Positions 48,266 to 61,455 of a DNA stretch of 64,000 bases are shown here, one piece after another. Position 1 is the stretch's first letter. Every line of letters begins with the position of its first letter. The notes under the pieces are model-generated. The model was not told the origin of the DNA. It saw only the letters and a program-made list of their open reading frames with translations, and did not search any database. This DNA comes from Pectobacterium betavasculorum. Lineage in GTDB: Bacteria > Pseudomonadota > Gammaproteobacteria > Enterobacterales > Enterobacteriaceae. The DNA lies in the NCBI RefSeq assembly GCF_000749845.1, contig NZ_JQHM01000009.1, forward strand, positions 57,514 to 121,513. Direction: 5' to 3'. Made by a program: the position numbers and the translations under genes.

Positions 48266-50140
<1,875 letters not shown>

Positions 50141-50151
50141 GGTTCACGCCG

Positions 50152-50889
50152 ATGGAAGGCTGGCAGCGCGCATTTGTCTTACATGGGCGACCTTACAGTG
50201 AAACCAGCTTATTGCTGGATCTGTTTAGCGAAAGCGATGGTCGGGTTCGTGTGCTTGCCAAAGGCGCACGAGCTCGCCGCTCTAGCCTGAAAGGTTGCTT
50301 ACAGCCTTTCACTCCGCTGCTGGTGCGCTGGAGTGGGCGGGGAGAAGTGAAAACATTACGCAGTGCGGAGCCTGTTTCGCTGGCGTTGCCACTGACAGGT
50401 TCGATGCTGTATAGCGGTTTATACGTTAACGAACTGCTGTCTCGTGTACTGGAGCATGAAACCAATTATTCTGCTCTTTTCTTTGATTATCTCCACTGCT
50501 TACAACATCTTGCTGTACAAGATGCTTCTCCAGAACCGGCATTAAGGCGCTTTGAACTCGCGCTACTGGGCTATTTGGGATATGGCGTCGATTTCCTGCA
50601 TTGTGCGGGTAGCGGTGAACCTGTGTCAGATACTATGACCTATCAGTATCGAGAGGAAAGAGGATTTATTGCCAGTCTGGTTGTCGATAATAAAAGTTTT
50701 ACCGGGCATGAACTGCATTCACTGGCATCGCGTGAATTTCCTGATGTGGGCACACTGAAGGCTGCAAAGCGTTTCACCCGCATCGCGTTAAAGCCGTATC
50801 TGGGGGGAAAACCGTTGAAAAGTCGCGAGCTATTTCGACAGTTTGTTCCTGCTGCTAATTTGTCCAAACCCACATCTTCTGATAAATAA
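50152..50889 (+). CDS. recO: DNA repair protein RecO
   Basis: With RecF and RecR it loads RecA onto single-stranded DNA coated with SSB. It is 245 residues. The N-terminal OB domain contains [20 protein letters not shown] and [15 protein letters not shown], and the helical C-terminal half has [15 protein letters not shown], all family landmarks. It lies between era and pdxJ, as in E. coli. Confidence 0.96.
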   Translation: MEGWQRAFVLHGRPYSETSLLLDLFSESDGRVRVLAKGARARRSSLKGCLQPFTPLLVRWSGRGEVKTLRSAEPVSLALPLTGSMLYSGLYVNELLSRVLEHETNYSALFFDYLHCLQHLAVQDASPEPALRRFELALLGYLGYGVDFLHCAGSGEPVSDTMTYQYREERGFIASLVVDNKSFTGHELHSLASREFPDVGTLKAAKRFTRIALKPYLGGKPLKSRELFRQFVPAANLSKPTSSDK

Positions 50890-50969
50890 TCCTCTTCCTT
50901 CAGTACCCTGACGCTGTGACATCGGTGTAAACTGCCACGTAACGTGCATGACTTTACCGAGGATTTATC

Positions 50970-51701
50970 ATGGCTGAATTGTTGCTTGGCGTTAATATCG
51001 ATCACATTGCGACACTGCGTAATGCACGTGGAACGGCGTATCCCGATCCCGTTCAGGCGGCTTTTATCGCTGAGCAGGCGGGAGCGGATGGCATCACGGT
51101 GCACTTGCGTGAAGATCGTCGTCATATCACGGACCGTGATGTGCGGATCCTGAGAGAGACACTCCAAACCCGTATGAATCTGGAAATGGCTGTCACTGAA
51201 GAAATGCTGAATATCGCCTGTGAGGTGAAGCCGCATTTTTGCTGTCTGGTCCCAGAAAAACGCCAGGAGGTAACAACAGAAGGTGGGCTAGATGTGGCAG
51301 GGCAGCAGGAAAAAATTGATAACGCGGTGGCCAGACTTATCCAGGCAAACATATTGGTATCGCTCTTTATCGATGCAGATAAACGGCAAATTGATGCCGC
51401 TGTTGCCAGCGGAGCACCTTATATCGAAATTCATACCGGGGCGTATGCCGATGCGCCAGATGATGAAACTCGCCAGCATGAGTTCGAGCGCATTCGTGAT
51501 GCTGCGACTTACGCAGCGGCGCAAGGGCTCAAGGTTAATGCCGGTCATGGCTTAACGTACCATAACGTTCTGCCGATTGCGGCGTTGCCGGAAATGCACG
51601 AATTAAATATCGGGCATGCGATTATCGGGCGCGCGGTGATGAGCGGGCTGAAAGATGCCGTTGCCGAAATGAAGATGCTGATGCGGGAAGCTCGTCGCTG
51701 A
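50970..51701 (+). CDS. pdxJ: Pyridoxine 5'-phosphate synthase
   Basis: Closes the pyridoxine ring from 1-deoxyxylulose 5-phosphate and 3-amino-2-oxopropyl phosphate in vitamin B6 synthesis. It is a TIM barrel of 243 residues. The N-terminal [18 protein letters not shown] carries the substrate-binding His and Arg residues. The stretches [14 protein letters not shown] and [11 protein letters not shown] complete the active site. The ATG is preceded by GAGG. Its stop shares one base with the acpS start. Confidence 0.97.
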   Translation: MAELLLGVNIDHIATLRNARGTAYPDPVQAAFIAEQAGADGITVHLREDRRHITDRDVRILRETLQTRMNLEMAVTEEMLNIACEVKPHFCCLVPEKRQEVTTEGGLDVAGQQEKIDNAVARLIQANILVSLFIDADKRQIDAAVASGAPYIEIHTGAYADAPDDETRQHEFERIRDAATYAAAQGLKVNAGHGLTYHNVLPIAALPEMHELNIGHAIIGRAVMSGLKDAVAEMKMLMREARR

Positions 51702-52081
51702 TGGCGATTCTTGGGCTGGGAACGGATATTGTCGAAATTGCCCGTATTGAAGTAGTGATTGAACGTTCAGGCGAGCGATTGGCTCGCCGCATTCTGACGG
51801 ATGCTGAATGGGCGCATTATCAGCAGCATCAGCAGCCTGTTCGTTTCCTCGCCAAGCGCTTTGCCGTGAAAGAAGCGGCAGCAAAGGCCTTTGGTACCGG
51901 AATCCGTAACGGGCTCGCGTTCAACCAGTTTGAGGTTTTTAATGACGAACTGGGTAAACCTTGCCTGCGGTTTTTTGCTAAAGCGGCAGAGCTGGCTGAA
52001 CAAATGGGTGTCAGACACGTCCATGTGACGCTGGCTGATGAAAGACGCTATGCCTGTGCGACGGTGATTATCGAAAGTTGA
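51701..52081 (+). CDS. acpS: Holo-[acyl-carrier-protein] synthase
   Basis: Transfers 4'-phosphopantetheine from CoA to the acyl carrier protein. It is 126 residues. The metal-binding Asp lies in [13 protein letters not shown] at residue 9 and the catalytic Glu in [13 protein letters not shown] near residue 58. Translationally coupled to pdxJ by the TGATG overlap. It is the last gene of this block and converges with yfhL. Confidence 0.97.
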   Translation: MAILGLGTDIVEIARIEVVIERSGERLARRILTDAEWAHYQQHQQPVRFLAKRFAVKEAAAKAFGTGIRNGLAFNQFEVFNDELGKPCLRFFAKAAELAEQMGVRHVHVTLADERRYACATVIIES

Positions 52082-52099
52082 CCGCGCATAAATGGATTA

Positions 52100-52818
<719 letters not shown>

Positions 52819-53610
52819 ATGGCGGAACTCATAGTGCAGCAGGAAGGTCATCTTAATCAGGTTGGGGTAGGATTTTTCCAACAGGAAAGCGCGGGAACAT
52901 TAGACGCTGATTATTGGCTCCAATGTCAACGGCGGTATACTTTTCAGCCCATTTATCGAACATCCGGTAAATTAATGGCTATTGAGTTACTGACTTCTGT
53001 TTTTTCTCCCATCCTGCCGCAAAAATTCATCTCTCCTGAAAAATACTTCGCGAATATTGATGTTGAAACCCGTCTGTTAATTATTGTAGAGCAACTACAA
53101 CTTTTATCTCAGTGGCATGTTCGATTTATTCGCGACGATCTTTTTGCCTCTGTCAACATTGATGGCATGACGTTATTGGCGTTGCAAAATAATCTTGAAG
53201 CCAAACGACTGATCGCAACAATGCCCTGGATTCGTTTTGAAATGATCGAAAATCAGGGAGGGCTACCAAAAGAAATCTTAACTAAGCTCCCTGAAGCACA
53301 AACCCTCTGGCTTGATGATTTTGGCTGCGGTATGGCGAATTTTTCATCACTGATGTTGGCTCAGTATGACTGTATCAAAGTGGCCCGCGAACTTTTTATT
53401 CTCCTGCAACAAAGTAGTGAAGGGCGCACGGTGTTCCCTGCATTGATCGCACTACTTTCACGCTTTTGTAATTATGTGGTCATTGAGGGCATCGAGACAC
53501 AGGAGGAATGGACAATTGTTCAGGCATCGCATGCCTATGCTGCTCAGGGATACTATCTCTCTCGCCCACAACCGTTCGAAAATTTTGAGGCGTTGAAGCT
53601 CGAGCTATAG
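52819..53610 (+). CDS. pdeH: EAL-domain cyclic-di-GMP phosphodiesterase, PdeH (YhjH) homologue
   Basis: A 263-residue cytoplasmic protein that is almost entirely an EAL domain. It aligns well with E. coli PdeH as I remember it, for example YWLQCQRRYTFQPIYRTSGK, LLASVNIDG-like FASVNIDGMTLLAL, and IKVARELFILLQQSSEGRT. Catalytic residues are retained: Glu about 56 (AIELLTS), Asn in VNIDG, Glu in RFEMIE, the DD pair in LWLDDFGCGMANFSS, Lys in IKVAREL, and Glu in IEGIETQEEW. Hydrolysis of c-di-GMP, favouring motility over adhesion, is the expected role. No ribosome-binding site is evident at this ATG. It sits near a diguanylate cyclase gene and an adhesin system. Confidence 0.88.
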   Translation: MAELIVQQEGHLNQVGVGFFQQESAGTLDADYWLQCQRRYTFQPIYRTSGKLMAIELLTSVFSPILPQKFISPEKYFANIDVETRLLIIVEQLQLLSQWHVRFIRDDLFASVNIDGMTLLALQNNLEAKRLIATMPWIRFEMIENQGGLPKEILTKLPEAQTLWLDDFGCGMANFSSLMLAQYDCIKVARELFILLQQSSEGRTVFPALIALLSRFCNYVVIEGIETQEEWTIVQASHAYAAQGYYLSRPQPFENFEALKLEL

Positions 53611-54394
53611 GTGATAACCTGCTGTTTAGGCTATCACTTCACTTAGCCGATTTTTGCCGTCCGTTCTCTACTTTCCTGCCATATCAATTCATTACATTTC
53701 TTAATGCTTTGTTGCCGTATAAAAAAACACCTCTTCAGTTGCTTTGTTTTCTTCCCTCTATTTCAAGTGATAATGCTGTTTTTTGTTTTGTTTTTGTTAT
53801 TTAATTCTTATTTTATTTGTTATGTTAGTGTTTAATTTCTAAAAAATAGCGAGATAGGAAACGGAAGATTTTTCATCAAATTATGACACATATAATCGCA
53901 CACTTGCGTTAATGATTTTGTTTTTTTCTTTTAATTATTTGATTTTCAAGGGTAAAAAAATATAATGTTTACTGTTAACGATCGAAAATCATTTTGTGAT
54001 AGATTTTGTTGATTAAAACAATGATACTTATTGGTATAATTGATTTGCTTACAAAAAATTGATGTTCAAAATACATCGCTATACACCTTTAGGAATATTC
54101 TTTTATTCCATTAGAAAATCTTATAACACGAACAATTACTACTATTAAATTAAGATACTCTTTTGAATTTGCTGTTTTTATCTGCGCACAGTCATATGTG
54201 AGGGCTTTATGCTGACGTTGCTATGTTTCTAAATACTCCTGCTTCATGGAGCGTTTTCTCTTTCATCCTTTCTGCTCTCCGGAAATGTACCAATCCCGAG
54301 AATCTTCGGGGGAGGGAGTTGTTGCCGGGATTTTTCGTCATCAGCGTTGTGATTTGTACGATCAGGATCACTCGGGCCTGAGGAGAGTGTTATT
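53611..54394. other. Long AT-rich intergenic region before the GGDEF gene
   Basis: About 780 bp with no gene and much lower GC than the left of the window. A stem-loop follows pdeH directly (53611-53619 with 53629-53637, one mismatch). Near the right end there are GC-richer stretches, including CCCGAGAATCTTCGGG (54295-54310), that may form a structured leader. I looked for a c-di-GMP riboswitch signature and did not see one. Confidence 0.6.
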
Positions 54395-55909
54395 GTGTAT
54401 GAAATTATAATAACCTTGCTATTACTATTGTTGTTGTTTTCTTCTGTGAAAAATAGAAAAATTAAACAAAAGTTTAAAGTTGAGCAGAAAAAACAAGATT
54501 TTCTTAACATGACTTTCTTTGCAATGGAATATAGTCCTGCGTCAATTATGATAGCAGATGAAAATTGTGAAATTATTTACGTAAATCGCCAGTTTATTAC
54601 CATGTCTGGTTATATGCCGGATGAGGTTATTGGCAAAAAAACAAATATATTGAACTCCGGTATGACCAATGCCAGCGTCTATGAAGATCTATGGGCTACC
54701 ATAAATAAAGGTAATATTTGGAGTGGTGAGTTCGTTAACCGGCGCAAAGATGGGCAGCTGTATTGGGAAAAGGCCAATATCGTTAAGATATATAATAAAG
54801 CGAGTAACACGACTCAATATGTCGGTATTAAGTTAGATATTACGGAACGGAAATCGCAAGAGCATCATGATAATTCATACAACCGTGCGCTGGAGCTGTT
54901 ATCAAGCGGTGCGCCGCTAAAGGATATTCTGGATGCGATCATTTTCAGCGTTGAGGAAAAAAATCCTGGCCGCATCGTCTGTTCTGTACTGTTAGTCGAT
55001 AAAGACAAAAAATGTCTGACGCTGGGATCTGCGCCTAGCCTGCCAGGTTTTTATAAAAATGCTATTCACAATGTGAAAATCGCCGATGGTGTAGCGTCTT
55101 TTGGTACGGCGGCTTATACCGGTAAACGGGTAATCGCTGACGATATCTCTGTCCATCCAGACTGGTCGTTGTATAAAGGGCTTGCATTATATGCTGGGCT
55201 GCGTTCGTGTTGGTCTGAACCTATCATCGGACAGAACAAAGAAATATTAGGTGTTTTAAGTGTTTATCATCGAAAAGTATATGTTCCAACCGAAGAGGAA
55301 ATTTTCTCTATAGAGAAATCGGCACAGCTGATTGCGATCGCCATAGAACGCTATCATGCCATTGATATGCTGCGGCGCAGTGAGGAACACTATCGCCAGT
55401 TGGCACACTATGACTCATTAACGTCATTGGCTAACGGCCTGACATTCGCGGAACAAATGGAACAGGCGATTTTGTTATCGAAACAAACAGGTAGAAAAAT
55501 CGCGCTGATGTTCCTGGATCTCGACAAATTTAAACAGATAAATGATTCATTCGGACATGCTGTTGGCGATTTGTTACTGAAAGAAGCCGCTGCGCGTATG
55601 CGTGGTGCGGTTAGGGATTCGGATACGGTATATCGCCGTAGCGGTGATGAATTTATTATTCTGCTTCAGGGTATTAAAGAAATTGATAATACGCTTTATG
55701 TCGCAGATAAAATTCATAACGCATTGAACAAGCCGTTTGAGATCAATGGAAAAACGCTTGATATATCATGCAGTATCGGTATTGCATTGTACCCAGAGCA
55801 CGGTTCCGACTCTCTGACGCTGGCAATTAATGCTGATTCAGCTATGTATCAGGCTAAAGCGATGGGGCGGAGCCAAACTCAGATTTATCACGATATGGAC
55901 GATCGTTGA
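54395..55909 (+). CDS. PAS-GAF-GGDEF diguanylate cyclase
   Basis: A 504-residue signalling protein. One membrane helix (residues 4-17) is followed by a PAS domain (about 38-150, with ENCEIIYVNRQFITMSGY and the PAC tail VGIKLDITERK), a GAF domain (about 165-325) and a GGDEF domain (about 340-500). The signature reads SGDEF rather than GGDEF, a variant found in active cyclases. An inhibitory I-site RxxD (RDSD) lies at the usual five-residue distance before it. Translation starts at GTG with AGGAG 9 nt upstream. Likely it makes c-di-GMP in response to a bound or redox signal. Neighbouring pdeH and the adhesin suggest local control. Confidence 0.88.
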   Translation: MYEIIITLLLLLLLFSSVKNRKIKQKFKVEQKKQDFLNMTFFAMEYSPASIMIADENCEIIYVNRQFITMSGYMPDEVIGKKTNILNSGMTNASVYEDLWATINKGNIWSGEFVNRRKDGQLYWEKANIVKIYNKASNTTQYVGIKLDITERKSQEHHDNSYNRALELLSSGAPLKDILDAIIFSVEEKNPGRIVCSVLLVDKDKKCLTLGSAPSLPGFYKNAIHNVKIADGVASFGTAAYTGKRVIADDISVHPDWSLYKGLALYAGLRSCWSEPIIGQNKEILGVLSVYHRKVYVPTEEEIFSIEKSAQLIAIAIERYHAIDMLRRSEEHYRQLAHYDSLTSLANGLTFAEQMEQAILLSKQTGRKIALMFLDLDKFKQINDSFGHAVGDLLLKEAAARMRGAVRDSDTVYRRSGDEFIILLQGIKEIDNTLYVADKIHNALNKPFEINGKTLDISCSIGIALYPEHGSDSLTLAINADSAMYQAKAMGRSQTQIYHDMDDR

Positions 55910-55913
55910 TGAA

Positions 55914-56040
<127 letters not shown>

Positions 56041-56078
56041 AAATAGAAAATGCATTATTTTTATGAAATGCCTTTTTA

Positions 56079-57440
56079 TTATCTTTCTCGTAGAGCCTCT
56101 GCTTTTGCTCGAATAATCGGCTTTAACAAATAACTGAGGATTGTTTTCTTTCCCGTTATTATATCAACAGAGGCCACCATACCAGGAATGATAAGAAGCG
56201 GTTTATCGGCTGTACCTAAATAATTCTTATCAGTCCGCAGTCGGATAATATAAAAGCTGTTCCCTTCTTTATCGGTTACTGTGTCTGGGCTAATTTGTTC
56301 CAACTGACCTTTTAAACCGCCGTAGATGGTGTAGTCATAGGCTGTCAATTTTATTATGGCATCCTGACCTGGATGTAAAAAGGCGATATCCTGCGGGCGA
56401 ATTTTAGCTTCGACTAACAGTTTGTCATCCAGCGGAACAATTTCCACCAGATCACTACCCGGCTGAATGACGCCCCCGATAGTATTTACCAGAACCTGCT
56501 GCACGATACCGCGAACCGGTGATACAACTAGCGTTCGGTTGACCCGGTCTTCAAGTGCTTTACCCGTGGCTTCAATTTTGTTCAGGTTGGTTTGTGCTTC
56601 ACTGAGCTGAGATAATGCCTCGCTTTTGTAGCGGCTGCGCGTTTCCTCTATTTTATTCTCGCTCTCTTTAATCGCAGACTCCGCCCGCGGAATGGAGAGT
56701 CTAATGGAGTCAAGCTGACCACGCGTTTCTACTTCAGCACGGCGCAGACGTAAAACCTCTACTTTAGAAATGGCACCTTCTGCGATCAGCGGTTCTGACA
56801 TTTTAATTTCTTGCTGAAGCAGGCCCAGACTATTGCGGAATTGGATCTCCTTGGCTGCGAAATCGCGCAGTTCCTGACGGCGCTGAATCAATTGCTCTTC
56901 CAGACCGGATATTTCGTTATGCAGCTGCTGGCGACGGCTATTATAAAGCTCTTGTTCTCCTGCCGCGATTTTAGGGGCTTGCATCGTAATCTCTTCGGAA
57001 AGCACTAACGCCTGACCGCTAATTTCGGCTTTCAGACGTTCAATTCGTGACAGCAGCGCAAGCCGATCGGCTTCGGTTTCACCGACATTAGAAGCAAAGC
57101 GCGTATCATCAAGGCGTAGCAAAGAGTCGCCAGCATTCACGACCTGCCCCTCACGGATGAATACTTCCGTGATAATACCCCCTTCCAGGTTTTGAATTTT
57201 TTGCAGCCGGGAAGAAGGAATCGCTTTCCCGTCGCCTCGCGTGACTTCATCAATATTCGCTAGCCCGGCCCACAGGATGAAAAACAGGAAAAAAGCACCG
57301 ATAGCCCACAGCGTGAAGCGAATAGAGCGTGGCGAATCCTCAGCCATTGCCCGACTCACTTCTGGCATCGTTTGCAGGCTTTCTTCGTCTCCGCCGACAA
57401 AATATCGTTTGATTCGTTTGATATATTTACCGAGACGCAT
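56079..57440 (-). CDS. Type I secretion membrane fusion protein, HlyD/LapC family
   Basis: The periplasmic adaptor of a type I secretion system, 453 residues. The N-terminus is cytoplasmic and basic, then one membrane helix (about residues 43-63: FTLWAIGAFFLFFILWAGLA). Two lipoyl/barrel-sandwich halves (GGIITEVFIREGQVVNAGD and SPVRGIVQQVLVNTIGGVIQ) flank a long coiled coil. The C-terminal ILSYLLKPIIRAKAEALRER is typical of HlyD-type adaptors for adhesins. The start overlaps the end of the ATPase gene by 14 bp. Homology is closest to LapC-like proteins, by recollection. Confidence 0.9.
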   Translation of the reverse strand: MRLGKYIKRIKRYFVGGDEESLQTMPEVSRAMAEDSPRSIRFTLWAIGAFFLFFILWAGLANIDEVTRGDGKAIPSSRLQKIQNLEGGIITEVFIREGQVVNAGDSLLRLDDTRFASNVGETEADRLALLSRIERLKAEISGQALVLSEEITMQAPKIAAGEQELYNSRRQQLHNEISGLEEQLIQRRQELRDFAAKEIQFRNSLGLLQQEIKMSEPLIAEGAISKVEVLRLRRAEVETRGQLDSIRLSIPRAESAIKESENKIEETRSRYKSEALSQLSEAQTNLNKIEATGKALEDRVNRTLVVSPVRGIVQQVLVNTIGGVIQPGSDLVEIVPLDDKLLVEAKIRPQDIAFLHPGQDAIIKLTAYDYTIYGGLKGQLEQISPDTVTDKEGNSFYIIRLRTDKNYLGTADKPLLIIPGMVASVDIITGKKTILSYLLKPIIRAKAEALRER

Positions 57441-59643
57441 TGATCTGCCCCTTCTTCAACGCATCCATCACGATCGCTTTCGGCCCATCAGCAATGATTT
57501 TACCTCGGTCAACAATCACTAAACGATCGACCAGCGCCAGCATCGAAACTCGATGGGTCACCAGCAAGAGCGTTTTCTCTGCAATTACGGGGATCAGAGC
57601 CTGCTTTAGTCGATCTTCGCTGGTGTTATCCATCGAACTGGTGGGTTCATCGAGCACCAGAATCGGCGGATCGAGCAACAGCGCTCTGGCTATTGCGACA
57701 GCCTGACGTTGCCCGCCGGAGAGCTGTTGACCGCGTTCGCCAACCTGAAGGTTGTAGCCATCGGGGTGCAGACGTGCGAACTCATTCACCCCGGAAATTT
57801 CCGCTGCTCGCAACATGGCTTCATCTTCGACATAGCGTGCGCCGCTAATGAGGTTATTGCGCAGCGAACCACTGAATAACTGAATATCTTGAGGAACATA
57901 GCCGATATTGTGACGCAAATCGCTGACATCCAACTGTCGGGCATCGACACCGTCGATCAGAATATTGCCCACATTGGGCTGATAGAGGTTCACAATCAGC
58001 TTTTGTAGCGAGCTTTTACCCGAGCCGCTGCGGCCAATGACACCCACTTTCTCACCGGGAGCGATAGTCAGGCTGATGCTTTGTAGCGAACTGGTTTTTT
58101 GTTCTGGGTAATTGAACGTCACATCGCGAAATTCGATACCCCCTCGGATGCTCTCGCGCTTCAGTGGGCGTTCGTTATCGCTACGCTCCTGCGGCAACTG
58201 CATCATCTGTTCAGTCGTTTGCATCGTTAAACGTGCCTGCTGGTAACGGCTGACCAAACCAGACAGTTGACCTAAAGGCATCAATGCTCTGCCGTTCAGC
58301 ATATAACAGGCAATAAGCCCACCCATGCTGAGTTTGCCGTTAATTAGCATATAGACACCGACGACAATCATGGCAACGCCAGCAAATTGCTGAAACCACT
58401 GCGTCAGGTTAACCGCCAGTGAGGATAACGTTTTTGCCCGCATTTCCAGCTTGCTTAGGCTACCAATCGTCTGTTCCCACAGGTGCTGTCGTTCACTTTC
58501 CGCATTATTTACTTTGATGGCATCCAGACTGCTCAATGTTTCGATCAATGTTGCTTGCCGTTCACTGGCAAGATGCATCGTTTTTTCGATCGTAGCGGAC
58601 AGCGGTTTTTGCATCGCCCAGCTTGCCAGCAGAGCGATAGGGTAGGCCAGTATAGAAACCCAGACCAGCGGGCCGCCGATGATGCCGATAACTAATAGCA
58701 GAAGCAGGGTAAAGGGGAAATCGATCAGCGTCGTCAGCGTCAGTGAGGAAAGAAAATCTCTTAGCGACTGAAATTCATGAATATTCTGTGCAAAACTACC
58801 GACGCGTGCTGGTCGAGCCTTCATCGACATACCGGTAATGCGTTCAAATAACGTAGCCGAAATAATCAGATCGGTTTTTTTGCCCGCCATATCGAGGCAA
58901 ATACCACGCAGCGTTTTGAGTATTAAATCGAAAACGAAAGCGCCGGTAACGCCGATAGCCAGTACCCACAATGTCGCTGTTGCCTGATTCGGGACAACTC
59001 TGTCATAGACATTCATCACGAATAGCGGTGTGGCAAGCGCGATAATGTTCACCAGCAAACTGGCGAGCACGGCATCGAGATAGAGTGAACGTGAAAGTTT
59101 AAGCGTATCCTTGAACCAGGATTTAGTGCGCGGAATCAGAGACGGATTCTGCAAATCGAACTGATGGCGAGGCTGAGCAAACATCACCAGACCAAGGTAA
59201 TTCTGTTGCAGCGTGTTGTGCTCAACGGAAATTTCTCCGCCTTCTGTTTCACTGGGCATCAAGCGTGCACTGCCGTCCGCGTTCCAGCCCAGTAGAATCG
59301 CCGCTCGTCCTTCCCGTAACAGCAGCATCGCAGGGAGTGACATCTCAGAAATTTTATTCAGAGAACGCTTGAGAACACGCCCTTGCAACCCCGCGCGTGC
59401 AGCCGCTCTTGGGAGCAATTTTACAGACAACCGCTGGTTGGCTAAGGGTAGCCCTGCGGTGAGGGTAGTACGGCTGACGGATTTCCCCTGCAACGTACAG
59501 AGGATCAGCAAGCCGTCCAATAAGGGATCATCGTGACGGCTGCGAGGGTCACTATTTTCATGAACGGTGCGTTCGTGAACGATAGACTCATGGGCGGCCG
59601 ATTCATCAGAACCCTTCGCCTCCTGTACTGAATGCAACTTCAT
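57427..59643 (-). CDS. Type I secretion permease/ATPase, LapB/LssB type
   Basis: A fused membrane and ATPase protein of 738 residues. The N-terminal region (about 40-165) is a C39-like domain (LLDGLLILCTLQGKSVSRTT) that lacks the protease motif, as in adhesin exporters. Six membrane segments lie at about 190-460. The ATPase has Walker A GRSGSGKSSLQK near residue 548, signature LSGGQRQAVAIARA near 655, Walker B ILVLDEPTSS, and H-loop VTHRVS. The first 38 residues are a His/Glu-rich extension with repeated HE-x-x-VHE pattern, not seen in family members I know. It would export the adhesin encoded to the right. Confidence 0.92.
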   Translation of the reverse strand: MKLHSVQEAKGSDESAAHESIVHERTVHENSDPRSRHDDPLLDGLLILCTLQGKSVSRTTLTAGLPLANQRLSVKLLPRAAARAGLQGRVLKRSLNKISEMSLPAMLLLREGRAAILLGWNADGSARLMPSETEGGEISVEHNTLQQNYLGLVMFAQPRHQFDLQNPSLIPRTKSWFKDTLKLSRSLYLDAVLASLLVNIIALATPLFVMNVYDRVVPNQATATLWVLAIGVTGAFVFDLILKTLRGICLDMAGKKTDLIISATLFERITGMSMKARPARVGSFAQNIHEFQSLRDFLSSLTLTTLIDFPFTLLLLLVIGIIGGPLVWVSILAYPIALLASWAMQKPLSATIEKTMHLASERQATLIETLSSLDAIKVNNAESERQHLWEQTIGSLSKLEMRAKTLSSLAVNLTQWFQQFAGVAMIVVGVYMLINGKLSMGGLIACYMLNGRALMPLGQLSGLVSRYQQARLTMQTTEQMMQLPQERSDNERPLKRESIRGGIEFRDVTFNYPEQKTSSLQSISLTIAPGEKVGVIGRSGSGKSSLQKLIVNLYQPNVGNILIDGVDARQLDVSDLRHNIGYVPQDIQLFSGSLRNNLISGARYVEDEAMLRAAEISGVNEFARLHPDGYNLQVGERGQQLSGGQRQAVAIARALLLDPPILVLDEPTSSMDNTSEDRLKQALIPVIAEKTLLLVTHRVSMLALVDRLVIVDRGKIIADGPKAIVMDALKKGQINASR

Positions 59644-59722
59644 TTAACTGAACGTTCCCTTACGCAACGTGATTCCCTCGCATATAAACCATAATTTATC
59701 GCCGTCTGACTAATGAAATATA

Positions 59723-61075
59723 TTAATTGAGGCTCGGCAACTCGGCGTAGGTTGTCACGTTTGTCGAGCTGGTACCAGCATCAGGAGCCGGTATAGCCAA
59801 ACGGTTTAATAGCTCTCCCATACGCGATGTGATCCGATATTCGGTATAGAGGGCGATAAAGCGAACTTCGACCAGACGGCGTTGCGCGGTGAACAGCTCA
59901 TTTTCACTGTCCAGTAAGTCCAACAGCGTCCTTTCCCCCAAACCAAATTGCTTCTGATAGGCGGTACGTACTTTCATGCTACGGTCCGCGTATTCGGCGG
60001 CAATCGGAACCTGCTGACGCGAATTGTTTAACGCTGACCAGGCTAGTTTGAGTTCTTCATTCAGCAGGCGCAGAGCATTATTTCGTACATCCTGTGCTTC
60101 TTTTACCTGATAGGCTTTGGACTCCATGTTGGCCTTGCTGCTACCGCCTTCATACAGGTTATAGCGCATCCGTAGCATCGCCTGCCACTCATTGCTCTGG
60201 CCGCGTGTCCCGTCAACGTTGTTATCCATCGTGCGGGAGAGTTCAACATTAAGGCGTGGGTAAAACGTTGATTTTGAAGTCTCATACTGTTGCTGAGTCG
60301 CTTCAATATCTGATTCTGCGGATTTTAGTGCCGGGCTGTTCGCCAGCATGATGCGCTGTGCTTCTTCTAACGAGGCGGGGAGTTTTATCACAGACGTATC
60401 GGGCATAACCAAATTCTCCGGCACCTTACCCACAATACTCATATAGTTGATTTTGGCATCGTCAAGATTGGTTTGCTCTGTCAATGCGTTGTTTCTTGCT
60501 TGCGCCAAACGCGCTTCAGCCTGATCCAGGTCGGCCAATCGCCCAACGCCTTGCTCGCTGCGCAGCCTTATTTGATCGTAAATACGCTCATGGCTTGCAA
60601 GGTTGGCTTGCGCCAAACGTACGAATTCCTGACGCTGTAGCACATTGAGATACACCTGAACGGCATCTAACGCTGTTGCCTCACTGGTATTTAAGACTTT
60701 ATAGGCACGTGAATTAACGGTGGCACGCTGTCTGCCCACTTCGCTGGAGGTGGCAAAACCATCAAATACCGTTTGGCTCAGATTAATACTTGATTCCTGG
60801 CGGCTGAGCTCAACGCGTTTATTGATACCGGCGCGTGTTGAGGGGCTATCGGTTTCCTCACGGCCAACGCCTGCACTCAGGGTGATGGAAGGAAGATATC
60901 CACCTTTTGCCGCCCGTAGATCGTGTTCGGCAGAAAAGCGGTTATTAATAGAGGCGCTCACTTCAGGGTGTGAATATAGCGTGCTTTTAATTGCTTCTTG
61001 AATCGTCTCTGCATATGTCGCTGAGGAAAGAACGGTAATAAAAGGCAATAAAGCATAATGGTATCTACGAATCAT
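59723..61075 (-). CDS. TolC family outer membrane protein, type I secretion
   Basis: An outer membrane channel of 450 residues. A signal peptide ends near SSATYA (residue 22), and two repeated outer membrane efflux domains follow (about 25-210 and 235-430). Landmarks are LYSHPEVSASINNRFSAEHD at the start and FGLGERTLLDLLDSENELFT near residue 385, the TolC-family signature. It is the first gene of the unit TolC-ABC-HlyD, all minus strand, and divergent from the adhesin by 380 bp. It would complete the tripartite exporter for that adhesin (LapE position). Confidence 0.92.
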   Translation of the reverse strand: MIRRYHYALLPFITVLSSATYAETIQEAIKSTLYSHPEVSASINNRFSAEHDLRAAKGGYLPSITLSAGVGREETDSPSTRAGINKRVELSRQESSINLSQTVFDGFATSSEVGRQRATVNSRAYKVLNTSEATALDAVQVYLNVLQRQEFVRLAQANLASHERIYDQIRLRSEQGVGRLADLDQAEARLAQARNNALTEQTNLDDAKINYMSIVGKVPENLVMPDTSVIKLPASLEEAQRIMLANSPALKSAESDIEATQQQYETSKSTFYPRLNVELSRTMDNNVDGTRGQSNEWQAMLRMRYNLYEGGSSKANMESKAYQVKEAQDVRNNALRLLNEELKLAWSALNNSRQQVPIAAEYADRSMKVRTAYQKQFGLGERTLLDLLDSENELFTAQRRLVEVRFIALYTEYRITSRMGELLNRLAIPAPDAGTSSTNVTTYAELPSLN

Positions 61076-61455
61076 CAGCAGTTTTCCTTCACAAAAACTT
61101 TATTTGTGATTATTCCTATTAAAATGTTTGAGGTTATATAAACACTTAGCGAGCTGATTTAATTTTTATCTCTTTAATATCAATTCGTTAATTTGTTTAT
61201 CTGAAAATTCCAGAGCGAAAAATAGGGATTACTCTAAAATGAGTAAAGTTCTGGAAAGAATATTCTGAATTTTTTATTATATCGTTCATTGAGTCAAGTG
61301 TTTGACGCATAACAACAACACTATCGTAACGCTATTTTTAATAAAATGTCAGGACGACACACAGCAAATCAACCTTATCAGGATGATAGCCAAGATCTAT
61401 AATCGCAATATCGCGATATCATAAAAATAATGATAGGTATCAAGGAGAAAGTATT
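61076..61455. other. Divergent promoter region between secretion genes and adhesin
   Basis: AT-rich, no gene. TTACTC with GAGTAA (hairpin around 61229-61246) and the inverted words TTCCAGA/TCTGGAA (about 61209 and 61251) flank each other. ATCGCAATATCGCGAT (about 61403-61418) is another near-palindrome. These are candidate regulator sites; none can be named. Confidence 0.55.

Noticed and set aside
54240..54394. c-di-GMP riboswitch before the GGDEF gene
   Set aside because: There is some hairpin potential, but the conserved GEMM core words are absent.
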